Of a stretch of DNA of 64,000 bases, positions 26,201 through 41,100 are shown one piece after another. The stretch is taken from positions 32,575,595 through 32,639,594 of the forward strand of contig OY757939.1 in the NCBI GenBank assembly GCA_963585895.1. Reading direction: 5' to 3'. The notes under the pieces were generated by a model, which was given only the letters and a program-made list of their open reading frames with translations, had not been told where the DNA came from and did no database searches. A program made the translations under genes and the position numbers. The first letter of the stretch is position 1. Each line of letters begins with the position of its first letter. Source of the DNA: Sepioteuthis lessoniana (taxonomy: Eukaryota; Mollusca; Cephalopoda; Myopsida; Loliginidae).

Positions 26201-29200
26201 TAAAGAAAAAAGTCTACAGAAATAATTTGACAAGAGACAAAACAGCACATTTTCATTAGAAAATTGGCATAATCTGAGTTTCACTTAGTTGGTTTTACAT
26301 CATGTCAACCATTGTTGCATGGAAGCGCTCACAGTGCAGTGGTTTATTGTTATAGGAAGAGGAATTAGCTATCCAAGTTCAAATCCTGAACAAGGCAGTT
26401 TGCATTTCACATTGTGCTAATACTCTTGGGAAAGGTACGAATCCAACTATTTTTAGCTATATGTAAACAGCAGGACAAACTGGAATTTTTAACCTTGGTA
26501 TGGCAACTGGTCTAGAAGGAAAACTGAATTCAAACCAGTTGTAGACCTGGAGAGGGATATTTTCTCCAGGCTATTCCTACCCAGGATATGGTACATGAGT
26601 AGTGCTCTCATGACCAAAGCAGGTTACAGGATCAGTGAAGTGAGTAAAGAATACATGTCTTTTATGTATGTCTGTAGAGAAGTATAATATCTCTTCTTGG
26701 TCAAATGTTCCCATATTGTATTTATTTCTATGCTAGTCCTACTGAGGTTAGAGTTTAAGATGTGTACTGATTCAATAGTACAAGTATAAAATTTAATCTG
26801 GAAAGAAATCATAATGATTAGATTCTAAAGTTCTTAATTGATTAAAAACCTTCAGTTTAATCAATTGAACCTTTCAGTATAAATATTATCTACTATGGGT
26901 TTCTGTTTTTTTTTCTCCAATTATATAAAAAGCCAGGTAGTGTGAGTTGTCAATTAACTAAGCAAAACTTTACTTAGACTTAATGAACCAGTAGCAGTTT
27001 ACTTGAAATGCAAATGGCCATTCCTAAAAATAAATTTGAAACAAACCTCTTCAAATAAGACCAATAAGATATTTAAAAAAATTAAACTTTATTTAATAAG
27101 GTTATTCAAAATTAATTGCATGTAGTGGATCTAAGCATCACACTACAATCTAAACATCTGAGGCCAGTTTAGTTTCTTGATATAAGACAGTTTGTCTGTT
27201 AGAATAAAACAGTGCTGTAATTGTCATATAATTAGAATGGTTAAAAAAAGAAAAGAAGGAAGAAGCTTGGAGGTATAAATAGATCTTTAAAGTATTATAT
27301 ATTTTACAGATAGTAAACTATCTAAGCAAAGTTTATTTTTTTTGCTCTAATTTGTAAAGAGCTGACTTCTATTTTTTTTTCAAGGTGAAAATGTGTGGTA
27401 TGTATCAGCCTTCAGTTCTATGCCACAATAACAAAGCTACAACTCCAATGTTCCGAACTATAACTGGCAGTGAACTAATGTAACCGAAGTAAATTGATTT
27501 TTATATATTGCAAATCAGACTTGGGCCAGGCCATCAACATTGAGTAAACTATTGTGGCAATATCACAGTATTCAGTAGTAAGTAAATCAAGCCTTTAAGG
27601 TCAAGAATTAGGTAAATCAAAATCAATTAAATTTATAAACATTTTCCAGTAATTTCAAACTGTTGTATTTAGTTGTAATTTTACTTCTTTTAAAACTTTT
27701 GGGAAAAAAAAAGATAAATAAAAATTATGCATGATGTAAAATTGGAAAAAATGTTAACAAATAAGAATAGACACCAAAATATAGGATATGTTTCATAGCA
27801 GCAAAATCAAATCAATAACTGAAAAGAGAATATCTTATCCTTTATTGAGGACCAAACAGTTTGATATATGAGGATAAGTTAAAAAGTTAATGTGATGATG
27901 ATAAGATCCAAGCATTGCAACACCGATAGAGGTTTGTGGACTGCAAGAGGGACAATGTTGAAAAATAAACCTAATTTGGTCATATTCCATAAAAATATCT
28001 TGGTCAGCCTATGAACTTTTCAGCTGACCCTCTTAAAGCTACCAAATTTGGTATGTATACTTATATCTAGGAGATGGTTTTACATAATTTTTTTGTCTTT
28101 GTAGGGAAAAGAATTTAAATTTCCAAAATTTAAAAAAAAGATAAAAAAATTAAATTATATTATAAAAATGATAACTTTTAGGTAGTTTTTCAAACTGGAA
28201 ATGTTTGATGATTATATAGCATTATTGCTTAATTAGGACTAAAAATCTTGGCACAAAAATAAAATGTTTAAAATTGATAACTTTCTTAATTATCACTCCT
28301 TTAAATCAAAAAGGTTTCTCTACAAAGCTCTTTGAATAATATTAACCTCATAATATAAAAAATATAATTGGTAAATATTTCATGTGGATTTAAGAACAAT
28401 CATTTGTAAGTTTTTGGCATAAATTTTTAACTGACAACAACCAGCTGTGATTCAAGTCTTGGTTACATAACCAAGATAGAAGAGTACTTCAGCTAGTATG
28501 TATATCATCAAGTGTTAGGCAGTATAAGAAATATCAACACAGGAAACAGAATTGGAAAACTAATTTGGAACAGCAGCAGAGACTATTTATGCTCATTTAT
28601 TAATTTATTAGAAGTAGGCATGAATCCATTTCTCTCTACACTGTTTAATTGTCAGATATTTTGACAAAAATCTCACTATTGATATGCTATGGTGATTGAT
28701 GAAGAAAAAGTGTGAGTGAGTAAGCTCTTAACAAGCCACTCTTTCATATTTGTCCAAGAAGTAGTAGTAATAAAAAAAAAAAAGGTCTGTTACACTCCAT
28801 GGTCAGCCATGACAGATTCCAATCAATAATAAACACATCCACACAGCTGGGATAGATTAAGAGCAACTGAAAAAAGCAAAGTAAACTGAAGCTTAGAATG
28901 AAATCAACTTTCCAGCTAGAATATTGATTTAGGTTATCAGATGCACCAAACACCAATAATAATAATGATGATTATGATAGAAAATAAAGATTAGAGAAAG
29001 AGGAACTATGGTTCATAAACAAAATGCTTCTTTATGGTTCAAAATAAAAGTCATAATGACTACTTAAACTTTCAAAAATTAACATAAAAAACCCTCTTAA
29101 AAAGCAACAACACAAATGTAAATATGATGAATGCAATTCTCTAACCACTAGGCATAAGATTAAACAAGTATTCAAACACAGACAAATCAAAAAGTGATAT

Positions 29201-30005
29201 TTAGATATAATGAATTTTACTCCTATAAAAAGAACTGGCTGCAGTCATCCCAGAATGATAAATACTAGTTCATTGTTTAGAAAACTATTTCTAGACTTTG
29301 CTTTAAACAATTATTTTACCAACAGAATGAATTAAAAGCTATACATATATTGATTGACCAAGTACGAGAGAAGGGTTTGAGCATACCAATGAGATTTTTG
29401 GCAATGGAACAATGCAAATAGAAGTGGTTTCATGTCTCTTTAAGACATTAGTACTAAGTGGACATGAATACTGTCAGTAAAATGTAAATTTACTTTGCTG
29501 CTTATGGCAAGATAAATAGACTGATCTAACATGTATACCTACATATACTATTTATTTTTAAATGATTGATTTTAATGACATGTCAACCTGTCTGAGCTTA
29601 TTTTATGCCTAAAGGTTATAGAATCACATTCATTGTATGTTCAGATTTACATTTTTTTCTTTATGTAGTTGTTTCTTAAGAGGATTTTTTTTTTGCACAC
29701 AGTCCTATCAAATACTAAATTTTTGAATAAATCTTTTTGACCCTAACTACTTCAGGTCAGAGTGGACCTGAGAGTAATGGTAAGGAAGAACCCCAGAACT
29801 AGAGCCTCACCGTCATATGCAGAACATCCCCTTTTTAAGGATAGGGTCTTACACTTCAGCAGGAGATACAGTCAGCATATACAGACAAGGTTGAACTAGT
29901 AGAAGTTTTTAATGCTTCTTTCATAGATATTAGGAAAAAGTAGACATAAACACCATCAATGAAATGCAAATTTATTTTGCTGCTTAAGGCAGGTTAAATA
30001 GACTG

Positions 30006-30076
<71 letters not shown>

Positions 30077-33000
30077 CTCTATTTGTTTTTAAGTGAAGCT
30101 TTTGACAAAGTCAAAACTTTGTCATGATGTCTAGAAATAAACAGCTCAAAATGTGATTATAAATAATGATTGCTCTGGAAAAAAGACAAAATCACTAATA
30201 GTAAACAATGACAGTCACTAGTTGCATATAGTAAAATAAAGAGTGTCACCAAATTATAAATAATTATTCATCCATTAACTTCTTATAAAGAAAAACTAAC
30301 ATTCTGCTACAGTTTTCTAGAAATAGCCAAGTGGAAGAACCCAGTGCTGATTACTAACTAATTATCAAAATAATTTTATGTACAAATAAAACTTTCATTT
30401 GATTAAAAAATTTTTTTATCTTATTTAAAATCATTTTTTCAATAATTACAAAGCTATTAAACATTCATTTATGCTTAGGATTTATTTAGTAGGCTTTATT
30501 TGGGGATGAGATATCCCAAAATATTTTTTAACATTTCAGTAACCATTAAAAGCTTGATTTAAAGTCAGATTCTGTTTATAAAATCTATACAATTGCAAGT
30601 AAGTAAATTATAAATTAATTGATGGATTGATTTTAATGGCATGTCAACCTGTTTGGGGTTATTTTATGCCTGTACATTGTACAATCATATTTTCATTTTT
30701 GGGTTAATTTCCTAAGAATTTTTTGCACACTGTTATATGGTTTCAAGTATTCCTATCTAATACTAACAGTTTTCAAACAGATCTATTTAATCCATAGATG
30801 GGACCTGAACAGCTACTATCACTCCAGGTCAGAATGGGCCAAGGAGCAATAGCAACAAGGAGGTACTCCACATTCTCCAGAGCTGAAGTCTTACCATTAG
30901 ATGCAATTTAGTATCATATCCAGGATAACCCTTTTTTCTGTGAGGGATATAGTTGGGTTGGGTTTGATGGCATATCAACCATTGCAGGTTATTTAATGCC
31001 AAATCATTTTAAACACATTAATATTTTTAAACAAGCTTGAGCTCATTTTTTCATACGGTTAAATGGTTTCACTTATTTCTATCTAATACAAATACACAGT
31101 TAAAAATAAAAACAGTTCTATTTCAAACAATTTAGTTTAGGATAATTTTTTTTTTATTATTTACACACAGTTAACTGTAAAAACAGTACCATCTCAAGCA
31201 ATTCAGTTTAGCATAAGTACACAGTTTAAATGTCAAATAGATAGGACCCTATCAGGTGTTACCACTCTGGAAGCAGAATGGACCTGGGAGCAATGGCAAT
31301 GAAGGGGTACTCCATGTTCCCCAAAGCTCCAGTATTAATGAAGCCTCACCATCAGATTGTTTAGTGTCATATTCAAGACATTCATTAGGTGAGTCTTACC
31401 CCTTTGCATAGATGCAGTTGGTGTATTCTGCAGCATCAGCTGATGGCCACAGGACACTTGTTGGAGGAGTCTTACCAATCTGTAGAAATGCAGTTGGTGT
31501 ATTCTGCAGCACCAGCTGACTAGGCCAAGGATATAGCAAGTGCTTTCTAAGCCCCACCAATAGGACAAAATAAGTAAATTAGGTAAATTATTAGTATTTA
31601 ATGATATCTTCTTAAAAAAATTATAATGATTAGAGTAAGTAGAAATTCAAACCCAACACTATTATGAAGTTGCAAATTGGATTGTAAAGAGAATTTTAAT
31701 GTTACAGCGTTAACTTAACAATTTGATACAATGTGCCATTTTTGTTGTATACAAGTAACATACATACAAGAATCAGATCATTTTAAGAGAAATTTCTTTT
31801 CTTGCAAAGATCTAAAAAGACTAAGATTTAATACCTGTAAAATATATTTAAGAAGAAAAAATAAAGTCTCATTATTTAAATTATAGGGTCATATTATTTT
31901 CTGCTGTTTTTCAGAAGACCATTAGCTATACCATGTTGAAATTTTACAGCTAAGAACTGAAGAGGCTTTATAAATGATACGCATAAATATCTTCAGTTAA
32001 GAGTAATTCCCAGGATAACATTTTCTTTTTCCTTCCTTCCTTTAAGCAATTAAATGCAGATGCTTTCTTGAAAGATTATTCAGAGCAGTTAAGCAGAATA
32101 AAATGTCAAATCATATTTTTTGAGCAATTGAGAAAATATAATTACAGAAAATTGCATCAATTTAAAAATAAGTCAAAGGCTGATGCCCCCCCCCCCCCCC
32201 CAAAAAAAACAAACTGGAAATTATAAATAAACAAATGTCCCAAAAATTCAACCTGATGTTAGGACAAAAATATTTATAATAAAGATCCAATTTTTTTGTA
32301 TATATGTTATTGGAATACAGCGAAAACAGCACACTGTAGGAAGATTTTTGTTAACACCAGTGTTGAAAGTGCTTAGAGAATAAAGCAGTTTCCAATCCAA
32401 TTTGTAACTTAAGTGTGGAACGAGCATTTGTGCTCATTCTGATCATTAATTCAAAAAAAAGAAAAAAAAAGATAATTAAATGCTAATTAGAGAGTACTTC
32501 TCATTATTTGTATTGATAAATTCTATAAATACAATGTAATTTGACAGAATCTAAATGATCACTAAAGCAACTTTTAAGTGCATAAATTTTAAGAAATAAA
32601 AGCCAAAATTAAAGAATTTTAGGTTAGCTTTCATCCTTATTTTAACTAATCACTTTTGTATGGAATATGTGCATAAAAGTTTTAAGATAAAATATTTTAT
32701 TTTAGTGTCTGTAACTACTGTAACATTTTTTAATGTGTTTAGTGTTATACTAACTAGAATTATAATAATAATAATAATAAAAAAAAAAAAGAAAAGAGCA
32801 GTACATTGATTTTTTTGTTTACATGTGAATTAAGCTTTACAAAACATTTTAATTAAAAGTGGGGGTTATAGTGATTTTGAAGACATTTTGGTGGCAAAAC
32901 TTGATACCCAGCATTTCTGCTTTCTGATTACATACAAGAGGAGACTTACTTAGCATAACAGTAATCAGGGTAGGAATTGTAATCAGCAATCAGAGTTCAA

Positions 33001-35094
33001 ATCCTGGATGAGGCTGTTTGAGTTTCATTTTGTGTTAATGTTCTTGAGAAAGGCATGAATCCAACTTTTCCCCTCCCCCACAATCTGTGGGTAAATAGTA
33101 GGGTAAACAGGGCTTCCTAGACTTGGAAAAGCCACTAGGCTATAGGTAAATAGTAGGTTGGTTGGTTGGTTTTATGACACATGAAACCCTTGTAGGTTAC
33201 TTAATGCCAAATCCCATTTATACATACATATTAAATATATAATTTATAAACAAATAACTTGTAGGTAACATTTTAAACAAACCAGAGTTCATTTGTTAGC
33301 ACACAGTTAAATGATCTTAAGTATTGGTATTTAACACTAATAATTCTATTCAACACTATTCATTCATTTGTACACAGTTAAATGGTTCCAAGTATTGCTA
33401 TGTAACACTAACAATTTAACATCAGTTATTTGTTTGCACACAGTTAAATGGGTAAACAGTTCTATTTGACAAATAGATGGGGCCCTGACATGCACTGGAT
33501 CAGAGTGAACTTGGTTGTTATGGTATTGAATCCACATTCCTCAAAGCTCCAAGACTAAAGCCCTGCCTCCAGTGTCCTATCCAGGACACTCAGTGTGTGT
33601 GCGTGTGTATATGGTCTTATTCCTCTGCAGAGATGCAGTCAATATATGCTACAGACCCAGTCAACAAGGCAGGTAAATAATAGGAATAGACTGGGTTCTT
33701 TAGCCTTGGTTAGGCAAGCAGTCAAGAAGGAAAACCCTAAATTCAAACCAGCTTTACTCTGCTTAAAAATTGACCTTGGGTTACATCCTGCCTATGACAG
33801 AGAGGTTGTGTAAACATATGCAAGAAAAAATTAAGCTATGCAGTAAAATTTTTAATGTCATTAATTTTGAAAGCATCAGATAAAAAAAGAAAAGAAAAAA
33901 ATAAGGTTCAATATAAAACTGAACAAGATGTCATTTATTAAATCTTGTTTGACACAAAACTAGGAGCATCAAGTGAGAACTGAAGTCACTAGTCATGGTT
34001 TGTAAATCAAATCTAGCAAGCTAATAATTATTAGAGCATTAGAGGCAACCCTCCCATCTCTTTAAATATGGTGGGTGCAAAACCACAAGTATGATGCACC
34101 AATAGTCTTGTAGACCAACTTGCTGATAATTTCTCAATGGTAAGGTGTATATGTGGTTGAGTAATTGATATATCAGTCTTTGCTGATTTTTGTTTAATAA
34201 ATATTAGATAAAAAAGAAAAATATTCTGCATATTCAACTTATTCAGTTGCTGACAGGCTTTCTGAAACCATCTTGACAATTAAAAAATTAGGTTGGTTGG
34301 TTTTATGCCATGTCAACCTTTATTGGCTTATATAATGCTTTAGTTTTTTTTTTTTCTTTTTTAACAAGCTGTTATTTGGCTTTAAGTAGCTATTCCTATT
34401 TAATAGTTTATTAACAATTATATATTTTCTATTAACTATTTCTATCTAACACTGATGATTAACAAATTTTTTACATAGCTTGTAATTATTACCAATATAC
34501 TGTTACAGGGTTTTAAACACCATATAATTAGTTGCAATATCAATGTTTTAATAGCCAATATATTAATGTAGTTTAAAATCATTATTGCAAGCAGATCTAT
34601 TGACTCAGTTACTATCACTTTGAGTTAGAGTGAACCTGGGAGTGATGAAGGGATGACTGCACTTAATTCAGTTTATTGTCAGATTCAGGACAATGAAAAA
34701 TTAGAACATTGTTGGTAACTAATTTGATAAAGATCGAGTCTTATACAAAATGAGAATATCACATAAAGATAATGATATACAATCATTAGCTAGTAAAATC
34801 ATTTTGAGCTATTGCTTTGGGGAAAATCATGTGCCTTAAAATTCTCACTTATTAAAGCAAATGAAAACACTAAGAGTAACTTAGTATTAATTCTATGTAT
34901 TGTATAACTGTTACGTTATAATAAAAGGTTTCCTTGCATAATCTGTTTACTTTTAAGGATTCATTTTTAGATGAAACCATAATAGGGGCCAACTATAGCG
35001 ATCTGGGTTTCTAGGTAAAAAAGGTTATTGGCCCCTTAAAACATGCATCCACACCACCCATTTCATAATCAGACAATTGTTTCTAAAGATGGAT

Positions 35095-35130
<36 letters not shown>

Positions 35131-38100
35131 GAAATCTTGGTTTGGTTGGGGTTGGTTTTATGGCATATAACTAACCACTCCAATGGGAGTAGTACTTGTA
35201 AGTTATTTAATGCCAAATCCTTTTTATATATACATATTAAATATATGATTTCTAAACACATTTAATAGATGACATTGTTAAATGATCCTAAACTATTTTT
35301 TCGTACACAGTTAAATGGTTTAACTTATTTCTATCCAATACGAATAATTCTATTTACTATGAATCATTTGTTTGTACACAGTTAAATGTTTTCAAGTATT
35401 GCCATTTAAAACTAACAATTCAATTAAACATCAGTCATTTGTTTACATACAGTTAAATGATCAAACAATTCTATTTCAAACAAGTTAATGGGGTAAGAAA
35501 AAGAACAAAGAAGTCAGATACCAAAAACACAGAGTCATCCCCATAAACACCAACAACGAAATTGACCACCAAACCTTCACAGCTCAATTATGGCGAATTT
35601 CATGTATGATTGCATGAAATTTAGACATGAATATAAATATGAATGCTTCACAGGTTTCTAGTATGTGATCAAATAGTTCTGTTTGATCCATAGATGAACA
35701 TTAACAGATAGTACCACTCCCATTGGAGTGGTTAGTTATATTCTACAGCTCCAGCCAAATGGACGACAGATGCAGTTTAAGTGTCATATCTTTGATTTGG
35801 TTTGGTGGCACATCAACCATTGTGGGTTGTTTAATGCCAAATCCATTTTTATACAATAAACAGTTCTATTTCAAACAATTCAGTCTAGCATAAGTACACA
35901 ATTTAGTTCTATTTGACCCATAGATAGGACCCTATCAAGTCCTACAACTCTGGGTCAGAATGGACCTGGGAGCAATGGCAATAAAGGGATACTCCGCATT
36001 CCTCAAAGCTCCAGCATTACTGGAACCTCACCATCAGATTGTTTAGTGTCATATCCAGGATACTCGTTGAAGGGGAGATTCTTACCCACCTGCAGAGAAG
36101 CAGTCAGTGTATTCTGCAGTCCCAGTCAACTGGGCAATACAGAAATCTATTGGAGAGTTTATTTCCACTGCTACAGAGTGTATATATATTTATCAACCCC
36201 TCTGCTCGGGCAGGATATGACACAAGGTCAATTTTTGAAGCGGAGTTTAACAGGTTTGAATTCAGAGTTTTCCTTCTCCTAGACTAGTTGCCTAACCAAG
36301 GCTGAAGAACCTAGTCTGCCCTACTATTTACCCATAGCTGGAAGGAGAATAATAGGATTCATACCTTTCCTAAGGGTATAAGTGCTATGTGAAATGCAAT
36401 CAGTCTCGTCCAGGATTTGAAATCGTGTCGCCGTGTCCATTTCCTACGACATAATCATTACACCTCAGGTGTATATATCAATAATATTAGATTGAACTTA
36501 ACAAGATTAGGTCCTTTATAAATTTATTTCGACACTCTTTTTACAAGACTATATCTTCAGATGTATATATTGATATATTAATATCATATATTCTCTGTAG
36601 ATTGTTTCTCTTAATAGATTTAACTTATATTGTATATAACAGCAGGGATTCAGAGTTATCTATAACATTTGATTCATTGGAAACCAATTTAAAAATGAGA
36701 TTTTTGTTACTTGGGGCCTTATAGTAATGAACCTTAAAAGCAATTTCAATGCAAATTTGCAACCTGATTAAAATGTCTAAATTATGTCAAGAAACAAAAA
36801 GATTCAAGATAAAAAAATGAGACATTTTTAAAACTAAGAATACTATAAAAACAAGTTTGTACTTAGTAATAATTTACAAAGGTTAATTTGAAAAATCCTG
36901 TATCTTTACAAATAGCATAAAACATTATACCAAGTTGTATTTTAAAGGTCCTTTTTACTTTTTCTATATCTTGTTTTTTTTTTTCACTGTAAAGACTAAG
37001 TATTACTGATTACATTCATTTTTTTTTCTTTGTAACTCATAGATTACCAATTCACCCTTGCTGTAAACATCAAAGTAGGAATGAGGATTGTCTTTTCTCC
37101 ACACCCTCAAAAGCACTTCTATTAAAGGGATCCTGTTGTCATTCAACATTTTTGTACTTTCTCCTAGTATTTCAATCCTTGATATGGTTGCCCTACTTTA
37201 GTGGATTTGCACCAAAGAAAGCTAAACCCGAGTAAATACTGACAAACTACTTAACTATTAGGCATCTGAAAGACTATTGACATTAGTTAAAGATCAGGTT
37301 TTAAAAATAATTCAAACTTGACTAACCACAAAAATTGGCCCATGTTTGTTACCCACACCTCGTGACAGATATTTTTCACTTTTAAGCAATCTGTATAATA
37401 TGTTTATAGAATTTTTTCTCTCTGTGCATAATTGAGCTTTGGAAGCAGTTTTTATTTACTTACTACTTTTGTTCTAAATAGGATTTTTTTTCTCCAATCA
37501 TTACTTTTCCTTAAATGCCTTAGTGTTGTACCTAGACAACCTGGAATAATGAAGAGGAAAGACAAGTAAATAAAAAAGATATTTGTCTAATAATGACAAA
37601 GTAAATGTAAACAAGGGACTAGCAGAAAAAAAAGAATTGATGATGAAGAAATAAGAGTAATAATCTAAAAAGATTGCATAAAGCACTTCAAAATAAGAGT
37701 CACACCATGCTATTATGCAATTATTATATGATTAGCCAACCAATCATAAGAATTGTTGTAGGAGTCCTTGGAACAGCCTCTAAGATCCTGGAAAAGAGAC
37801 TGAGGGAAAACTGAAACCACCCAGACCACAGCACTGTTAAAATCAGCTAAAATATGTAAAGATTACATTTCTTGCCTTTCATATAGTAGCATATAAAAAG
37901 AAGGTCATAGAAAAGTTAAACCTTTTCCTTTCTTCTTTTGATTCTGCCTTGACAACCAAAAGCATGCTAAACTGTTTTTCCGACAGAAGGGGCTTTCACT
38001 CCAACAAACCTCGTGTTCTGTGGCGCACGATACTATGCCTTGATGTAAGTCTTCACACATATACTTCCATTATATTAAGGATTCTCAACTTATACTAAAA

Positions 38101-41100
38101 GACCTCTAGAACATTTCTTACTTAGAACTCTTTATAAGCTCTCTCAAGTATCTCATGTCATTCTTGTATTCATTTTAGCAACTTTGCTCATCTTGTTCAT
38201 TTGTCTGAATGGTTTTACATTTGTTTAGCACAAGGAAATATTAAACCATAATACATTTCCTCTAATAGAAATGTCCAAATTGTATTCTCACACTCAAATA
38301 ATTGGTTTGATTGTATTTGGTTCCTTTGTTTAATGGCATATCAAACTTTGTGGGTCATTTAATGCCAAAGCCACCCTTGAAGGACATTAGTGGTACTATT
38401 TAACCCATAGCTGGGGGTAATTAGTCCTATTGTAGCAGTGATATATATGAAAACAAACTTCATTTCGTCAATACCATAGCCCAATCCACTACAGATATAT
38501 AGAAAAGTCATGGAAATTTGAGGAGACTGTCAAGCAGATTTCAGCGATGTGATTTTATCATCATAATAATAATAATCCAAGAGATAATGACAGTCACTGC
38601 TACTAAAGTAGTTACTTCCCCAACATCATGCGGGAGTAGTGTGGGGGTGATAATTAAGAACAGCTTAGTTCCAGACGGCCTTTCCCTAGACAGCACCTGC
38701 TCCCTTGTCTAAAAATGGGTAAGGGTTGGATTGTCTGGTGCCTGAGAAACCCCTGAAAGTGAATGCCGACGGAATATAAGCTATTTTTGTGCATATCTTT
38801 CGGGAGTCTTGATTCCTGCAGTTTACCCACACACTAAATTGATCTTGGAGGGTTGGGAGACAAACAAATACCTACATGCTAATTAAAGTTTGTTGTATTA
38901 AAAAAAAATCACTTCAATATAATTGATTTGTTTAACGGCATACCAACTCTGGTGGTGTAATGGTTAGCAAGTTAGACTTGCAAACCTACACGAGTGAGTT
39001 CGAGTCTCATTGGGTGCCCCATTCACTTGGCCTTGTGCTAAATCGAAGTAAAGACCTTCGTAAATTACTTTACCAACTCCTAGGTTATTTAATGGCGAAA
39101 ACTGATGTTTTTGTAAATGTTTGATTATAATCATAACTATATTTTAACGTTCCTTTGCATTTTTTAAAATTTAATAATTTATTTGCACATAGGAATACTT
39201 GACATGATATGACAATCTAATACTAATAATTTATAAAACAAAAAGATTTATTTGATCCATTGATGAGATCCTAACAAATATTATCATTCTGTGTCAGAGT
39301 GGATCTGAGAGTAATGGCAATGTAAGGGTAATCCATACTCCCAAGAGCTATAAAAACGCTAATAACTTATAAACTATTATATGGTTTTCAGTAACTATTT
39401 ACATTTAAAAATAATCATTTCTTTGCATACAGTTATATGGTTTAGTGCTCCATACTTCCCAGAACTGGAGCCTTACCACCGGATGTAGTTTAAGGTCATA
39501 AACAGGACACTCTTACTTTCGTCAATTGTTAATTTTAGCCCGACCACGTGAGTCCTACCCTTTAAACAAACTTTTTTTTTTTAATATAAATAAATGAACG
39601 GAAATCGTCAAAGTTTAAAACATTTTTTTCTTTTCAAGAATATTAGGAACTTTTCCAACTTTTTTTTTCATTCTCATCATGCACCAAGGTATCTGAGACT
39701 GCTTCACGATGAAGACACAACTAAATAACACAAAAGACACTCCATGCTAAGCTCATATCGTCTATAAACTTGGCAATATATCCACCCACGTCTACCAATA
39801 CAAAGAATTGGATAATTATAAGGTTGTAGCTCATCTGGTAAAAAAGAAAAAGACGTGTGCTTTTTTTTTTTAACATGGCTGTTTGAAATAAGGACCTTAA
39901 AGCTTCTTACAACAATATTACGTTTTAGTACACAATTCTAATTAAAGAAAGCTACCAACATACAAAAAGAAGAGTTTTATAAGAATCACAGAACAAAGCG
40001 ACAATTTTAGGGAGGTAGTACTAAACATACTTTTCTAAAAATAAAGTTTTTTTTTCCCCCTAAAATAGTACAAGTCGTCCTAGTTTAGACCCTTTTAAAT
40101 ACAGGATTCTTTTTCAACAATGTAAATACAATAATTACAGGCGTCGATATTTAAGAAAAATTAAATAAAATAAAAAATATCATAAAAAACAAAAACAAAA
40201 ACGAAATAAAATAAAATAGCAACGAAGGAGTTACTCCATATTCCCCAGGGAATAATTCATAATTAATTTTATGGTTTTTAGTATTTCTTTTTGATAATAA
40301 CAACTTGTTTGAACAGTTATATGGTTTCAAGTCAAGGCAGTGAACAAGATTGACCTTTTATATCCTCTTCAAACGCAATTATCATCATCATAATAATATT
40401 TTAATGAGTTTTTTTTCTTAAATTAAGATTGGAAACTAAGACATATCAACTAAAATATAATATGTTTAAAAAAATAAAATAAAAAAGAAATGTCAAATAA
40501 AATTTTCAAAAATATATTTTTTAAATGAAGAAAAATAAAAATATTAAATAAAATAGAAGAAAAAATGACTTAAAAATAAGAAGCTCAGTGTAAAAAATAC
40601 TAAAACTAGATAAATACAAAATTATCGGTGTCACGTCTAAACTTACTGAAATATTTAAAAACAAAATCTAATTATTAAATCAATGAATATATGACAAAAA
40701 CTTTGAATTGAAAACCAGTTTAAAATTAGTTAAGAGGACAAAAATAAAACAACAATTTAGATCTATATTTTATTTTTAAGTTTCTACTTTCGTTGTACTT
40801 CCTAACTGTTCTAAAACGTCGATTTTAGTATAAAAATAATTCAATCAAATCTATTTTTCAGTACGGTTTTATTTTTAAATTCAAAAATTTCATTTTATAG
40901 TTTTTCACATCTTCAGAATATAACATTAAGGCTGAAACCCTAAAACTATTTAACTTTAAAATTGGACAATTTTAATGTCTCTTTTCTTCAAGCATCAAGT
41001 GTTTTTATGAATTTTTTTAATGTAAAATAAAACTAAAAAAAAAAGATATTTTATTTTATTATTTCTATCAAATCTTTTTGTAAAACACTTTAAAATTCAT

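Noticed and set aside
37985..38055. Possible plus-strand exon ending at a GTAAGT donor
   Set aside because: One good donor word alone in AT-rich DNA is weak, and no acceptor or coding continuation was found.
38945..39020. A tRNA gene
   Set aside because: Same reason; it is an S3 SINE head inside an R2 copy.
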